From positions 124,001-188,000 of the forward strand of contig VZQC01000392.1 in the NCBI GenBank assembly GCA_009823505.1: a stretch of 64,000 nucleotides of DNA, read 5' to 3'. Positions 41,001 through 52,315 of the stretch are shown here, piece after piece. The notes beneath the pieces were generated by a model, which worked only from the letters and a program-made list of their open reading frames with translations, made no database searches and was not told the origin of the DNA. The translations under genes were made by a program, and so were the position numbers. This DNA is from Rhizomys pruinosus (taxonomy: Eukaryota; Chordata; Mammalia; Rodentia; Spalacidae). Positions within the stretch are counted from its first letter, which is position 1. Each line of letters opens with the position of its first letter.

Positions 41001-42015
41001 TCATTTTTAAAGATATTTATTTAAGCCTAAATGTAACCACAGGAATTAAGATAGGTCTTGCCTATAAACATAAAATAGAGTTTTCCATATCCAGATTTCT
41101 CCATGTACCTACTCTGTTCTGATTGCCAATGTCATTTTCACTTTTTCTGTCAGCAACAGCAAAACAGTCCCCAAAGGCCAGAAGCCTTTGAACAGTAAGT
41201 ACACAAAGAGATCAAATGTTTACAGGCAGAAAAACTGCAGAAATGGTGAAAATCACTAATTTCATAGATGCAAATGTTTAGGAATCTTTAAAAATTTTAT
41301 CCCATTGAGAGAGGGAATTTTTTGCTAAACAATTGCACTTAGGTTTATTATACAGGCAGAGAAAATATGATTGGTCTACAATGAAAATCAATATATAATT
41401 CCAATGCACATTAGCCTCTAAATTGCATTGAGATTATTTTTCCAAATAAGATTTCCCTTGCTAGAGTATCTTCTAAGAGATGCATTATGGGAACCTATAA
41501 ACACGATTCAATTCCAAGGTGACAGTAATTCTCTGAGCTAATACAAAGCCACTGATGTAATTCCAAACTTAACACAGTAATAAAATCTAAACCCTAGGGA
41601 GTGAAGTGACTTCCCCAGGCACCCTTTCAGGACATGTCTGTCTCTGATCCTCCTTTCAGGACAAACTTCTGACTTCCTGGCCATCTATCCCTAACATCCA
41701 TGAAAATTTACAGAAAAACATAGGACTAGAGCCAGTAATGCTCACAGCCATAATCAATTTCTTAGTGCAAGAAGCCTAGCTGAAGAATATAGGGACCCAG
41801 AGAATCCTTCCCAGGAGGGAAGAAAACGAGGATGAGGAGGACTCTTTCCAAAGTGTAGCTCTGAGATGCAAGACTTAAATCTATGCCAGGCTTACCTGTA
41901 AACCTCTTTTCCTGTAACAACTGAAAAACTGTACTATCTTGAAGCATCTCAGGGCCCTTGAGACCTCACAAAATGAGATCTCTTCAGAGGCCAAATGGTG
42001 CATAAATCTCCTTAA
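41001..42015. other. Repeat-poor block, candidate conserved non-coding DNA
   Basis: 1 kb without recognised repeats or coding frames. 41280-41560 is AT-rich with clustered CAAT/ATTG words ('gctaaacaattgcactta', 'atgattggtctaca'). Function not readable. Confidence 0.35.
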
Positions 42016-42017
42016 GG

Positions 42018-42225
42018 GAGCTGGCAAGATGGTTCAGTGGTTAAGTGATGTTCTTGCAGAGGACCCAGGTTCAATTGCCAGCTCCCAGATGGGAGTTAAC
42101 TGTCCATAACTCCAGGTTCAGGGGATCCAGCGCCCCTTTCTGGCCTCCATGGGCACTGCACACACAGGTGCACTTACACCATGCAGGCAATACACTCGTA
42201 CACATAAAATGAAAATAATTTAAAA
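42018..42225 (+). mobile_element. B3-type SINE
   Basis: 'gctggcaagatggttcagtg', 'aggacccaggttcaattgcc', 'tccataactccaggttcagg', 'acacataaaatgaaaataat'. Longer B3-like 3' half, older than the B2-class copies. Confidence 0.9.
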
Positions 42226-42555
42226 ATCCCATTAAGCCTGTATGACTCACTCCAAAATTCATTCTAAATAATTTGTGAAGCCCTGCCCTACGAGGCCAAA
42301 TGGCATTGGTCCATGATTTCTATGTCTTTGCCACTACAATACGTGAAACTCCTCTGAGCATCCAGGAATGTGAACAAGTCTGGAAACTCTAGAAGACTAG
42401 AAGAAAAGAACTGCATTTGGAGAAGGCAAATTGATGTACTTCTCACACCAAGTTCCATGAAGGACTCCTCTGCATTCCAGATGAAGTCATGCAGCAAGGA
42501 GCATGGACAGAAGACTGAGGAACTGGTTAGATGTCAAGAAGCTGTGACTGGCTGC
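42226..42555. other. No gene seen
   Basis: Short unique stretch. The frame crossing into repeat U is not supported. Confidence 0.4.
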
Positions 42556-43230
42556 TCTAATTTGCTTTCTATGACTGTGATAAACACCATGACCAAAAGT
42601 GACTCGGGGAGAAAACGATTTATTTCTTCATACAGGTTATGGTCCATCATAGAGGGAAGCCAAGGCAGGAACTCAGTAAGGAGCTTTGTGGATGAATCTA
42701 ATCTGAGCTTAGGTATGCATGAGCTAACATTCCAGCCAGCACCTCTCAGAGGTACAAGTAAGAGACATGGGACCTCCCTGGCTACTTCCATGAATTGGGA
42801 TGTGATGATGCAAAGATCTGGGACTGGACCCTAGGAGGTGAAGTCACACTGCCCATATAATGATTTAATGATCTGTTCATTTGAATAAAGTGCCATTCTG
42901 TATTTGGATTTACACATACTGCCATGTGTCCCTGTGTTGTGCTTCTCACACGCATGCTTCCTGTGTAGCCTGGCCCACTGTGGAAATGACCAGGATGAAC
43001 CACAGAGCTTGACACAGAAACCATGAGGAACACTATTACCTGGCTTGCTTTGCCTGGCTTTCTCAGGTTGCTCTGTTATACAGTCAAAACCCACCAGCCT
43101 AGGAATGACACCACCCACAGTGGGCAGGGCCACAGACCAATGTGACTGGGACAGTTCTTCATTAAGGTTCTCTCCTCCCAGATGTGTCAACAGACAACCC
43201 ACATCAGCCAGCACACTGGCTGTCTGAGTA
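42556..43230 (-). repeat. Repeat U copy 5, antisense, with internal extra DNA
   Basis: 'ctatgactgtgataaacacc', 'aaaagtgactcggggagaaa' and 'catcatagagggaagccaag' at the left; 'gacaccacccacagtgggca' and 'ctcctcccagatgtgtcaac' at the right. The middle (about 42780-43030) is not shared with other copies and may be an insertion. Confidence 0.6.
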
Positions 43231-43291
43231 TATCCAATAAGTCCCTCTCTTCAACACCAGCTTCTGTGAGCATCTAAAAACCTTGTTTCTC

Positions 43292-43516
43292 GGGGCTGGA
43301 GAGATAGCCTAGCGGTTAAGAGTGCCAACTGCTCTTGCAGAAGGACCCAGGTTCGATCCCCAGCACCCACATGATGGCTGAGAACCGTCTTTAACTCCAG
43401 TTCTAGGGGAATCCGACACCCTCTTCTGACCTCTGCAGCATTGCACCACACAGGTGCACAAACCTACATGCAGACAGTATATTCATACACATACAAAAAT
43501 AAAGAAAAATTTTTTT
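43292..43516 (+). mobile_element. B2/B3-type SINE with target-site duplication
   Basis: 'ggggctggagagatagccta' to 'acatacaaaaataaag'. Flanks 'aaaaaccttgtttctc' (43276-43291) and 'aaaaacctgtttctc' (43517-43531). Lacks the second 'ccagttcca' segment present in some other copies. Confidence 0.95.
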
Positions 43517-43531
43517 AAAAACCTGTTTCTC

Positions 43532-44164
43532 TTCTTTCCACACTACAGGTATGCCCCAACCATACCTGACCATCCTCTATGTTCCTACTCTATTTTTAGC
43601 AATACTCAGTAGCCATCTAATTAGGAAGCCCTACTGGGTTTATTCTCTGTGTTGAGAAATGCATCTTTTTTAGAAGTGAAAATGTTAGTTCATATTTGTT
43701 TAGCATAAATAAAGCAGTATTGACTTGAGGTTTCAGATGATCTTAACAACTGTCAGCCCTTCTTACAAATGCAACTGATCAGCTCTGCTCACCTTGGGGT
43801 TCTATAATTGGATAGGCTACAGCTTGGCAACTGTAAGTACTTGCCTTCCCTTCTAGTGCAGAAAAACTCATAAACTACTCAAGAGCCCTAAACAGGCCAC
43901 CCTTCCCTGAACCACCTACTCCACTGTGAGGACAAACTGTCTCTCGCTCTACTCCATTTCACTCAATTAGCAGCACCCCTCAAGCTTTTTGCTCTAGGAA
44001 CTCAGATTTGCCACTTCCCTTCCTGCCTTGCATAATGGCATGCAGAGCTATCCACTGGAAGGCTCCAAATGGCTTATTTACTTTCATCCTTCTAGAGAAA
44101 TGATTCAGTGTTTTGCTTAGGAGCCAAGTGTATCCCAAGAAACTGATGTGTTTTCTCTCCTTGA
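43532..44164. other. No gene seen
   Basis: Repeat-poor DNA without recognised features. Confidence 0.45.
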
Positions 44165-44410
44165 ATGTAATGTAAAAATCTCTCTTGGGTGCCTATTGGA
44201 TTCACAGTATTGTCAGTGGGACATTAAGAAATTTTGGGCTCAGTGTTTAAAAGCCATATGGAGAATACCCAGAAAGAAGTAATGAAAATAAATAAAAGGA
44301 GGCCCAAATTAAGTATATGAAAGAATAAATGAACTGATTCTGAGAGCCTGGGAAGAGACTACCTCATGCTACCTGTCTCACTAACGCAAACATGTTTAAA
44401 GCACTCATTT
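44165..44410 (+). repeat. Repeat Q, sense copy (inverted partner at 53515-53765)
   Basis: Matches the reverse complement of 53515-53765 at roughly 85-90 percent by eye. Shared words include 'ggattcacagtattgtcagt', 'ttaaaagccatatggaga' and 'cccagaaagaagtaatgaaa'. I do not recognise the family. A 20-bp perfect tandem duplication ('gtcaagtgtatcagaagtct' type) follows at 44415-44454. Confidence 0.8.
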
Positions 44411-44689
44411 ACATGTCAAGTGTATCAGAAGTCTGTCAAGTGTATCAGAAGTATTAAAGCAATGGAATTATCACCCTCAAAAAGTCCAAAGTTTATGAGT
44501 TCTCTCATATACAACCAAGGAAAAAATGTGGTTTTAACATCAAACTGTAGATGGTGAGTGAACACTCCAAAGACCAGAGAGGACAGATGTCCTGCTCTAA
44601 ATCAGTCCCTAAAAGGTCCACCTTAACCATGCAACTTGATGAGTTTCAACTTAGTACAAGTTACCACAGGGGTCACTTTTGATACATTT
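44411..44689. other. Short unique stretch
   Basis: Contains the 20-bp tandem duplication at 44415-44454. No gene seen. Confidence 0.45.
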
Positions 44690-44850
44690 TTTTCGGGGTT
44701 TTTGAGGGGGTCTTTTCGAGGATCTCCCCGGAGCCCCAGCTGGCCTGGAACTCACTATGTAGACTAGGCTGGCCTTGAACTCACCAAGATCTGCCTGCTT
44801 CTGCCTCCCAAGTGCTGGGACTAAAGGCATATGCCACCATATCCGGCCTG
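44690..44850 (-). mobile_element. B1 SINE, antisense
   Basis: 'tttttgagggggtcttttcg' tail side, 'actatgtagactaggctggc', 'aagtgctgggactaaaggca', ending 'accatatccggcc'. Confidence 0.92.
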
Positions 44851-44865
44851 AGACATTTTCATTTT

Positions 44866-45127
44866 TTTTTTAATTTTTAAGGAGGACACTTTTACTTTTA
44901 TTAATTTTATTTATTTCTGTATGTGTATGAATGTACTGTCTGCATGCAAGTTTGTGTCATGCAATGCGGCAGAGGTCAGAAGAGGGTATCGGATTCCCCT
45001 GGAACTGGAGTTCTCCTGGAATTGGAGTTTCAGACGGTTCTCGGCCGCCATGTGGGTGCTGGGGATCGAACCCGGGTCCTCTGTAAGAGCGGTCGGCACT
45101 CTTAACCGCTAGGCTATCTCTCCAGCC
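44866..45127 (-). mobile_element. B2/B3-type SINE, antisense, first of a tandem pair
   Basis: T-rich tail, 'tactgtctgcatgcaagttt', 'tggagttctcctggaattgg', head 'aggctatctctccagccc'. It abuts the next B2 with no spacer. Confidence 0.92.
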
Positions 45128-45336
45128 CTTTATTTATTTTTGTATGTGTATGAATGTATTGTCTGCATGTAGGTTTGTGCACCCGTGTCGTGCGATACCG
45201 TGGAGGTCAGAAGAGGGTGTCGGATTCCCCTGGAACTGGAGTTCTCCTGGAATTGGAGTTTCAGACGGTTCTCGGCCGCCATGTGGGTGCTGGGATCGAA
45301 CCCGGGTCCTCTGCAAGAGCGGTTGGCGCTCTTAAC
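45128..45336 (-). mobile_element. B2/B3-type SINE, antisense, second of a tandem pair, head-truncated
   Basis: Same family, ends at 'ggttggcgctcttaac', so about 25 bp of the head is lost. The pair as a whole sits between 'gacattttcatttt' at 44852-44865 and 45337-45350. Confidence 0.92.
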
Positions 45337-45350
45337 GACATTTTCATTTT

Positions 45351-45687
45351 TAAAGGTTACGCCAACGTTCCCCATATTTATGCTGCCCTCTGGAAGCTGT
45401 AGCCAGTGCAGTGCCTGAAGGACAGCTGTCGCTCAATAAATACCTTCACCTTTGGAATACCTTTGGACTCATGCATGAGCACACACATCTTACTGGTGTC
45501 TGGTCATCAGAACTGCCACAAAACAAACTTTAAGGAGAATTAGGTAACACACTGAATTTAGTTGAATGCTTTATTAAGGAGCTCCTAGTGTTCCCCTTTC
45601 ACTGGCATGTTGTTTTTCAATAGTCTTCAGAAGCTCACCAGTGCAAAGTCACTGGAACTTAATGCATCAACTTCCCTTCAATGTGAC
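45351..45687. other. Left flank of L1-3
   Basis: Unique-looking DNA. No gene seen. Confidence 0.5.
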
Positions 45688-45701
45688 AAAAGAAAGTGCT
45701 T

Positions 45702-46170
45702 CTGGGAGCAACCAGCAAGCCACCAGGGAACAGAGAGGTGCATGCAGCCTGGGGCTCTTTCCCTGCTGATCTAGACCAGCTCCAAGTAGATCTAACACAA
45801 CACCCAGCAGTCCAAGCTCCTACTTCTGACTGGCCCAACAGAACTGCCTGGCTTACACAGGTCCACACAGGTAAGCTGAACCAACATAACTCTGGGACCA
45901 CCCACCTGAATGACCTGGTCCAAGAAAGCCAGCATAGACAAGCTGAATCAGGAGGAGCTCTGAGATCACCAGACAAGAACATCCAGGAGTGTGGCCCAAG
46001 CCAGGTAGGCCGGAGCAAGCAAATCAAGCCAGGTGGCCTGACTCCTATAGGAGGAGAAGAAGCTTACAGCTAGACCAGGGATCTGGTAGAACCATATCAC
46101 ACGCTGTAAGCCTTCAATGCAGCAAAGAAACACTTGAGTTTTCCCATTAGAAAACAAACATCAAAACAAA
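45702..46170 (+). promoter_or_regulatory. L1-3 5'UTR, non-monomeric
   Basis: About 470 bp of higher GC than the flanks, no internal tandem repeat, and unrelated by eye to the 201-bp monomer of L1-1. By position this is the L1 internal promoter. Both strands stay open across it (+ 45696-46073 and - 45659-46027). Confidence 0.65.
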
Positions 46171-47361
46171 TCCACATGCCAAAAGCACAGCAAGAATAAA
46201 AAAAAAAACAGCATGGGAAAAGCAAATACTAAATACCAGCCCCCAAACTCTGCCAGTCCTGTAGAAGATACCTACAAAGAGATCTCCCTGGAGGTAACTC
46301 AGGACACAGATCTTAAAAAAACATCATATACATACTCAAAGAAATTAAGGAATATAAAGAACACACAGACAAATGAATCAAAGAACTAGAAGGAGAGAAT
46401 GACAAACTCCAGGAGGAAGTGGAAATACTAAAGAAATCACAGGATGAAATGAAAAGGGAAATTGAATACTCATCCAGTCAACAGGAAAGGATAGGAGAAA
46501 GCCTCAGTAACAGAATGGATGAAGCAGAAAATAGAATATCAAGACTGTAAGATAACATGGAAGAACTAGAATGCTCAAGAAAAGATTATGAAAAAATTTT
46601 AAAAACACAAGAGTGGAATAATCAGGAAATGTGAAACACCATGAAGAGAACAAACCTCTGAATCATAGGGATAGAGGAAGGAGCAGAAATCCAAGAAAAC
46701 AGTATTGAAAAGATCTTCAACAGAATTATAGAAGAAAATTTCCCCAAATTAAAAAAAGACATACCCGTACAAATACAAGAAGCACATAGAACACCAAATA
46801 GACAAGATCAGAAAAGAAATTCCCCACATCATATCACAGTTAAAACACTAGATGCTCAAAACAGGGACAAAATACTGAAAGCTTCAAGAGAAAAACAAGT
46901 TACATATAAAGGGAAACCCATCAGAATTACAGCTGACTTTTCACCGCAAGCAATGAAAGACAGAAGAACATGGACCACAGTATTCCCAGTACTAAATGAC
47001 TATAGATGCCAACCCAAGTTACTTTATGCAACAAAAAATGTCGATTATAGTTGAAGGAGAAAGAAAAATCTTTCACAATATGAACAAGATGAAATAATAT
47101 ATGTCCAGAAAAACCAACCCTTCAGAAAATACTCAAAGCAATTCAAAAGACAGAGGAAAGGAACAACTAACTATCCCCAAGCAGCTAGAGAGAGTGATTA
47201 ATGAACGCATAACTGTGGGAATACAAACCTACACCAAGAATGCACACAGAAAATAAACTGAAAGGAAGCAATATATATCTCTCAATAATAACTTTAAATA
47301 TTAATAGTCTGAACTCTCCAATTGAGATACACAGATGAGGAGAATGGATTAAAAAACTTAG

Positions 47362-47512
47362 CTGGGCCTGATGGCACACGCCTTTAATCCTAGCACTTGG
47401 GAGGCAGAGGCAGGCAGATCTCTGTGAGTTCAAGGCCAGCCTGGTCTACATGGTAAGCTCCAGGCTAGCTAGAACTAAAGGGAGACCCTATCTGAAAAAG
47501 ACCAAAAAAACC
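47362..47512 (+). mobile_element. B1 SINE inside L1-3
   Basis: Full-length B1 ('gctgggcctgatggcacacg' to 'gagaccctatctgaaaaaga') that splits the start of ORF2. The L1 text 'ttaaaaaactta' before and 'aaaaaaccttaa' after form a rough target-site duplication. Confidence 0.93.
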
Positions 47513-48136
47513 TTAATCCATCTTTTTGCTGTCTACAAGAAACCCATCTCACCTTCAAGAATAGGCACCAGCTTAAGGTGAAAGGATGGAAAAAATATTC
47601 CAAGCAAATGGTACCAAAGAGTAAGCAGGAGTTGCTATTCTAATATCAGAAAAAATAGAATTCAAAGTAAAACTAATAAGAAGAGACAAAGAGGGTCACT
47701 ACATTCTTATCAAAGGTACAATTAACCAAGAAAATTTCACAATCATAAATATATACACGCCAAAGACCTGTGCACCAAATTTTATAAGCACAATAATGCA
47801 GGACCTCAAGACACAGATTAATCCTAACACACTAATAGTGGGGGACTTCAATGTCCCATTAAGTACTTTGGACAGATCAACTGGAAAAAGAATAAACAGA
47901 GAGACATGGGGAGTGAACAATAAAATACACCAAATAGGCCTAGCAGATAGCTACCAAATATTCCACCCAAACACCAAAGAATACACTTTTTATTCAGCAC
48001 CCTATGGAACATGCTCCAAAATCAACCACATACTGGGACACAGAAAAAACCTCAACAAATACAAAAGGCTTGAAATAATTTCATGCATTCTATCAGACCA
48101 CAGTGCAATAAACCTTAATATCAATACCACAAGAAG

Positions 48137-48389
48137 GTGTACTTTTTTTTTTAGACAGGGTCTCCCTTTGGTCCCAGCTGGCCTGCAGCTTGCTCTGTAG
48201 ACCAGGCTGGCCTTGAACTCACAGAAACCGGCCTGCCTCTGTCTCCTGAGTGCTGGGATCAAAGGCATGCAGCCACCACATCTGGCACTAAAGACAGTTC
48301 TTAGCTGCCACGTGGGTGCTGGGAATCGAACCCAGGTCCTCTGCAAGAGCAGTCAGTGCTCTTAACCACTAAGCCATCTCTCCAACCCC
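48137..48389 (-). mobile_element. Chimeric B2-B1 SINE inside L1-3
   Basis: Read on the minus strand this starts with a normal B2 head (48389 to about 48286, 'ggttggagagatggcttagt'). After about 100 bp, at 'agaactgtctttagt', it switches directly into a complete B1 (about 48284 to 48147) with one A-tail (48138-48146). A single 7-bp flank 'caagaag' at 48130-48136 and 48390-48396 bounds the whole unit, and the L1 frame resumes on both sides. It therefore looks like one insertion of a fused SINE. Confidence 0.8.
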
Positions 48390-51023
48390 CAAGAAGCCCT
48401 ACTATTTACAAGAACACATGGAGACTATACAACACGCTCCTGAATAATGAATGGGTCAAGAAAGAAATAAAGAATGAATTAATAGCATTCCTGGAACTAA
48501 ATGAAAAAGACAATACAACATAACAAAACCTATGGGATACTTTAAAAGCAGTCCTAAGAGGGAAATTTATAGCCCTAAGTGCCTACATTAAAAATAAAGA
48601 AAGAGCAAAAATAAAAGATCTAACCCTGCAGCAAAAAAAAAACTCACTTGAGAGATAACAACAAATTAATCCTAAACCCAACAGACAGGAAGAAATAACA
48701 AAAATCAGAACAGTAATTAATGAAATAGAATCAAACAAAACAATACAAAGAATCAATGAAACCAAAAGCTGGTTCTTTGAAAGAATAAACAAGATAGACA
48801 GGCCTCTAGCCCAGTTAACCAAAAGAAAGAAAGAGCAACTCCAAATCAATAAAATTTGAGATCAAAAGGGAAACATCACAACAGAAAATGAAAAGATCCA
48901 GACAATCATACAGGAATACTTCAAAAACCTATAAGCTAATAAATTTGAAAACCTAAGAGAAATGGATGAATATCTGAAATCCTGAAAATCAACAAAGCTT
49001 AACCAAGAAGAGACTGACAGCTTAAACAGACCCATAATATAAGAGGAAATTGAAAATATAATAAAAAACCTCCCAACTGAAAAAGGCCCAGGCCCAGATG
49101 GCTTCATGGCAGAATTCTACAAAACATTTAAAGAGGACTTACAACCATTATTACTCAACTTATTCAGAAGAATACAAGCAGAAGGAAATCTCCCAAATTC
49201 CTTCTGTGAAGCCAGGATCACTCTAATACCAAAACCAGGCAAAGATATAACCAAAAACAAAAACAAAAACAAAACCTATAGACCCCTTTCACTAATGAAC
49301 ATAGATTTGAAAGTTCTTAACAAAATACTTGCAAACTGCATACAGAACATCAAAAAGATCATCCATCACGTCCAAGTTGGATTCATACCAGATATGCAGG
49401 GATGGTTCAACATATGAAAATCAATAAATATCATAAAACACATAAGTGGACTGAAAGACAAAAACCACATGGTCATCTCAACTGATGCAGAAAAAGCCTT
49501 CAAAAAAATCCAGCATGCCTTCATGTTTAAAGTCCTAGAGAGAATCAGACTGGAGAGAACATTAACATAACCAAAGCCATATACAACAAACCCACAGCCA
49601 ACATCATACTAAATGGGAAAAAAATGAAAAGCATTCCCCTTACAGGCAGGAACCCAGCTATTGCCACTCTTCTGCAACACAGTGCTTGAAACGCTTGCTA
49701 GGGCAATAAGACAAGAAAGGGAAATTAAATGAGTACTAATAGGAAAAGAGGAAGTCAAATTATATGATATGATATGATATATGATAGTTTATTTAAGGGA
49801 TGCTAAAAAGTCCACCAGAAAACTCCTAGAAATGATTAAGAGTTTCAGTAAAATGGCAGGATATAAAATTAACCTAGAAAAATCATTAGCCTTTCTTTAC
49901 ACCAACAACAAGCAACTGGAGAAGGAATAGAAGGAGACATTCCCACTCACAATAACCTCAGAAAAAAAATCTAGAAACAAACCTAACCAAAGACACCAAA
50001 GATCTCTATAATGAAAAATTTAAACCCCTGAAGGAGATTGAAGAAGACAACAGAAGATGGAAAGACCTCCCATGCTCACGGACTAAAAAAATTAACATAG
50101 TAAAAATGTCCATTCTACCCAAATTAATATACAGATTCAATGCCATCCCAATTAAAATCCCGAGTTTCTTCACAGCCTTAGAAAAAGAAATCCTTAAATT
50201 CATATGGAAAAACAAAAGACCCTGAATAGCCAAAGCAACCCTGAGCAAAAAGAACAATACAGGGGAGATCACTATACCAGACTTCAAACTATATTACACG
50301 GCTATAGTCATAAAAACAGCCTGGCACTGGCACAAAAACAGACCTGTAACCAATGGAACAAATTGAAGATCCAAAATATAAATTTCAACCTCCTCATATT
50401 TTGACAAAGGGGCCAAGAAGACTCAATGGAGGAAAGACAGCATCTTCAGCCAATGGTGTCAGCAAAACTGGATCACCACATGTAGAAGAATAAAATTAAA
50501 CCCCTACCTTTCACCCTATACAAAAACCAATTCCAAATAAATCAAAGACCTCAACATGAAAGCCAAAACTCTGAAAATGATAAAAAGAACATTGACAGTA
50601 ACCTACAAGACACAGGTGTAGGTAAAGACTTTCTAAATCAGACAGCAGCTGCACAAAATTAAGGTCAACAACTGACAAGTGAGACCTTACTAAGCTTAAG
50701 AGCTTCTGTACAGAGAAAGAAACAATCAAAGAAGTGAAGAGAAAGCTCACAGAGTGGAAAGAAACCTTCACCAGTGAAATATCTGATAGAGCATTAACAT
50801 ACAGAGTGTATAAACTACTCAAAAAACAAAGAAGAAAACAAATGACTCACTCAAAAGATGGAGTAAAGAGCTGAACAGAGACTTCACAAATGAAGAAGTA
50901 AAGATGGCTGAGAAACATCTTAAATACTGTTCAACATTGCTAATGATTAAGGAAATGCAAATTAAAATCACTTTAAGATATCATCTTACTCCAGTAAGAC
51001 TCACTATCATCAAGAAAACAAAG

Positions 51024-51179
51024 AGCCGGGCGTGGTGATGCACACCTTTAACCCTAGCACTTGGAAGGCAGAGGCAGGTGGATCTCTGGGAGTTCAAGGC
51101 CAGCCTGGTCTATAGAGTGAGTTCCAGGCCAGCTGGGGCTATAGGGAGACCCTGTCTCAAAAACATTTTTAAAAAATGA
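51024..51179 (+). mobile_element. B1 SINE inside L1-3 ORF2 (3' part)
   Basis: Full-length B1 with perfect 12-bp target-site duplication 'aagaaaacaaag' at 51012-51023 and 51180-51191. Confidence 0.97.
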
Positions 51180-51311
51180 AAGAAAACAAAGGATACCAAA
51201 TGCTGGAGAGGTTGTGGGGAAAGGGGAACACTCATCCATTGCTGGTTGGAATGCAAACTCATACAACCCCTATGGAAAGCAGTGTGGAAAACCCTTAAAA
51301 GACTCAAAATG

Positions 51312-51467
51312 GGCCAGGCGTGGTGGCGCACGCCTTTAATCCTAGCACTTGGGAGGCAGAGGCAGGTGGAGCTCTGTGAGTTTAAGGCCAGCCTGGTCTA
51401 CAGAGTGAGTTCCAGGACAGCTGGGGCTACAGGGAAACCCTGTCTTGAAAAGAAAAAAAAAAAAAAA
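51312..51467 (+). mobile_element. B1 SINE inside L1-3 ORF2, young-looking
   Basis: Full-length B1, long pure A-tail, perfect 15-bp duplication 'aaaagactcaaaatg' at 51297-51311 and 51468-51482. Its near-consensus body suggests it is one of the younger insertions here. Confidence 0.97.
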
Positions 51468-52315
51468 AAAAGACTCAAAATGAGCCTACTACCTGACCCA
51501 GTCATACACTCCTAGGTATATATTCACAAGACTCATCCTATCACAGAGATACATGCATATCCATGTTTATTGCAGCTCTCTTCACAACAGTGAAGATCTG
51601 GAACCAACCCAAGTTGTCCCTCAATGGAGAAGTGGATAAAGAAAATGTGGTACATCTACACAATGGAATTCTATGCAGCAGTAAAGAAAGACAACATAAT
51701 GAACTTTGCAGGTAAATGGATGGAACTTGAAGCCAATATGCTAAGTGAAGTAACACAGTGTCAGGAAAACAAACGATGTATGGTGTCCCTCATATGTGGA
51801 TCCTAGCACCAAATCTCTATTTGTAAAGCAAACTGAATAATTCTTTTTTTTATTTATTTTTTCTTTTCTTTCTTTCTCTTTTAGTAAATATAATCCAGAT
51901 TGTTACTCATCAACTTTCTATATAAAGTAGGAATGTAAAGTAATTTTTCTTTCTTTACCTCCATACAACCCTACAGTTGAAATGTCAATCTCCTAAACAT
52001 GTTTTGGAATTATCCTATAGTTTATTTTCAGACATCATAATTTTAGATGGTTTTGAAGCAATACAAATTGAAAGGAACAACAACAGTAACAAAAATAGAC
52101 TAGGTCAAAGAACTGACTGAAACGGTAAAATTCTGCCCAAAACAGTAAACTTCTGCATCGAAAACCTTAAAAAAAAAAAGACTGAGACAGAAATGCAAGA
52201 TAAGTATGGCAGAAGGCACAAGCTCTGGTGGGGTGGGGGTTTAAATTTGATTAAGAAATGTTGTATGGAATGAGCAAAAGTTCAATAAAAATTAAAAAAA
52301 AAAAAGAAAGTGCTT

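Larger units (their letters stand above)
45702..52301 (+). pseudogene. L1-3: full-length but inactive LINE-1
   Basis: Flanked by a perfect 14-bp target-site duplication 'aaaagaaagtgctt' (45688-45701 and 52302-52315), so both ends are certain. The 5'UTR (45702-46170) shows no tandem monomer. ORF1 starts at 46171 and is broken within the first dozen codons. ORF2 runs from about 47200 to 51805 with many stops and frameshifts. Open pieces include 47796-48200 (endonuclease, 'GDFNVPLS'), 49106-49417 (reverse transcriptase N-terminal part, '[11 protein letters not shown]') and the last 60 codons to 51806. The 3'UTR is 51807-52290, with an A-tail ending at 52301. Four SINE insertions lie inside it. 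The copy can no longer move. Confidence 0.96.

Noticed and set aside
42370..42834. 154-codon + strand frame
   Set aside because: Most of it lies in repeat U (antisense); no recognisable domain.
45696..46073. 125-codon + strand frame at the start of L1-3
   Set aside because: It begins in host flank and ends inside the L1 5'UTR, upstream of ORF1, with no recognisable domain; treated as chance openness of GC-rich 5'UTR.
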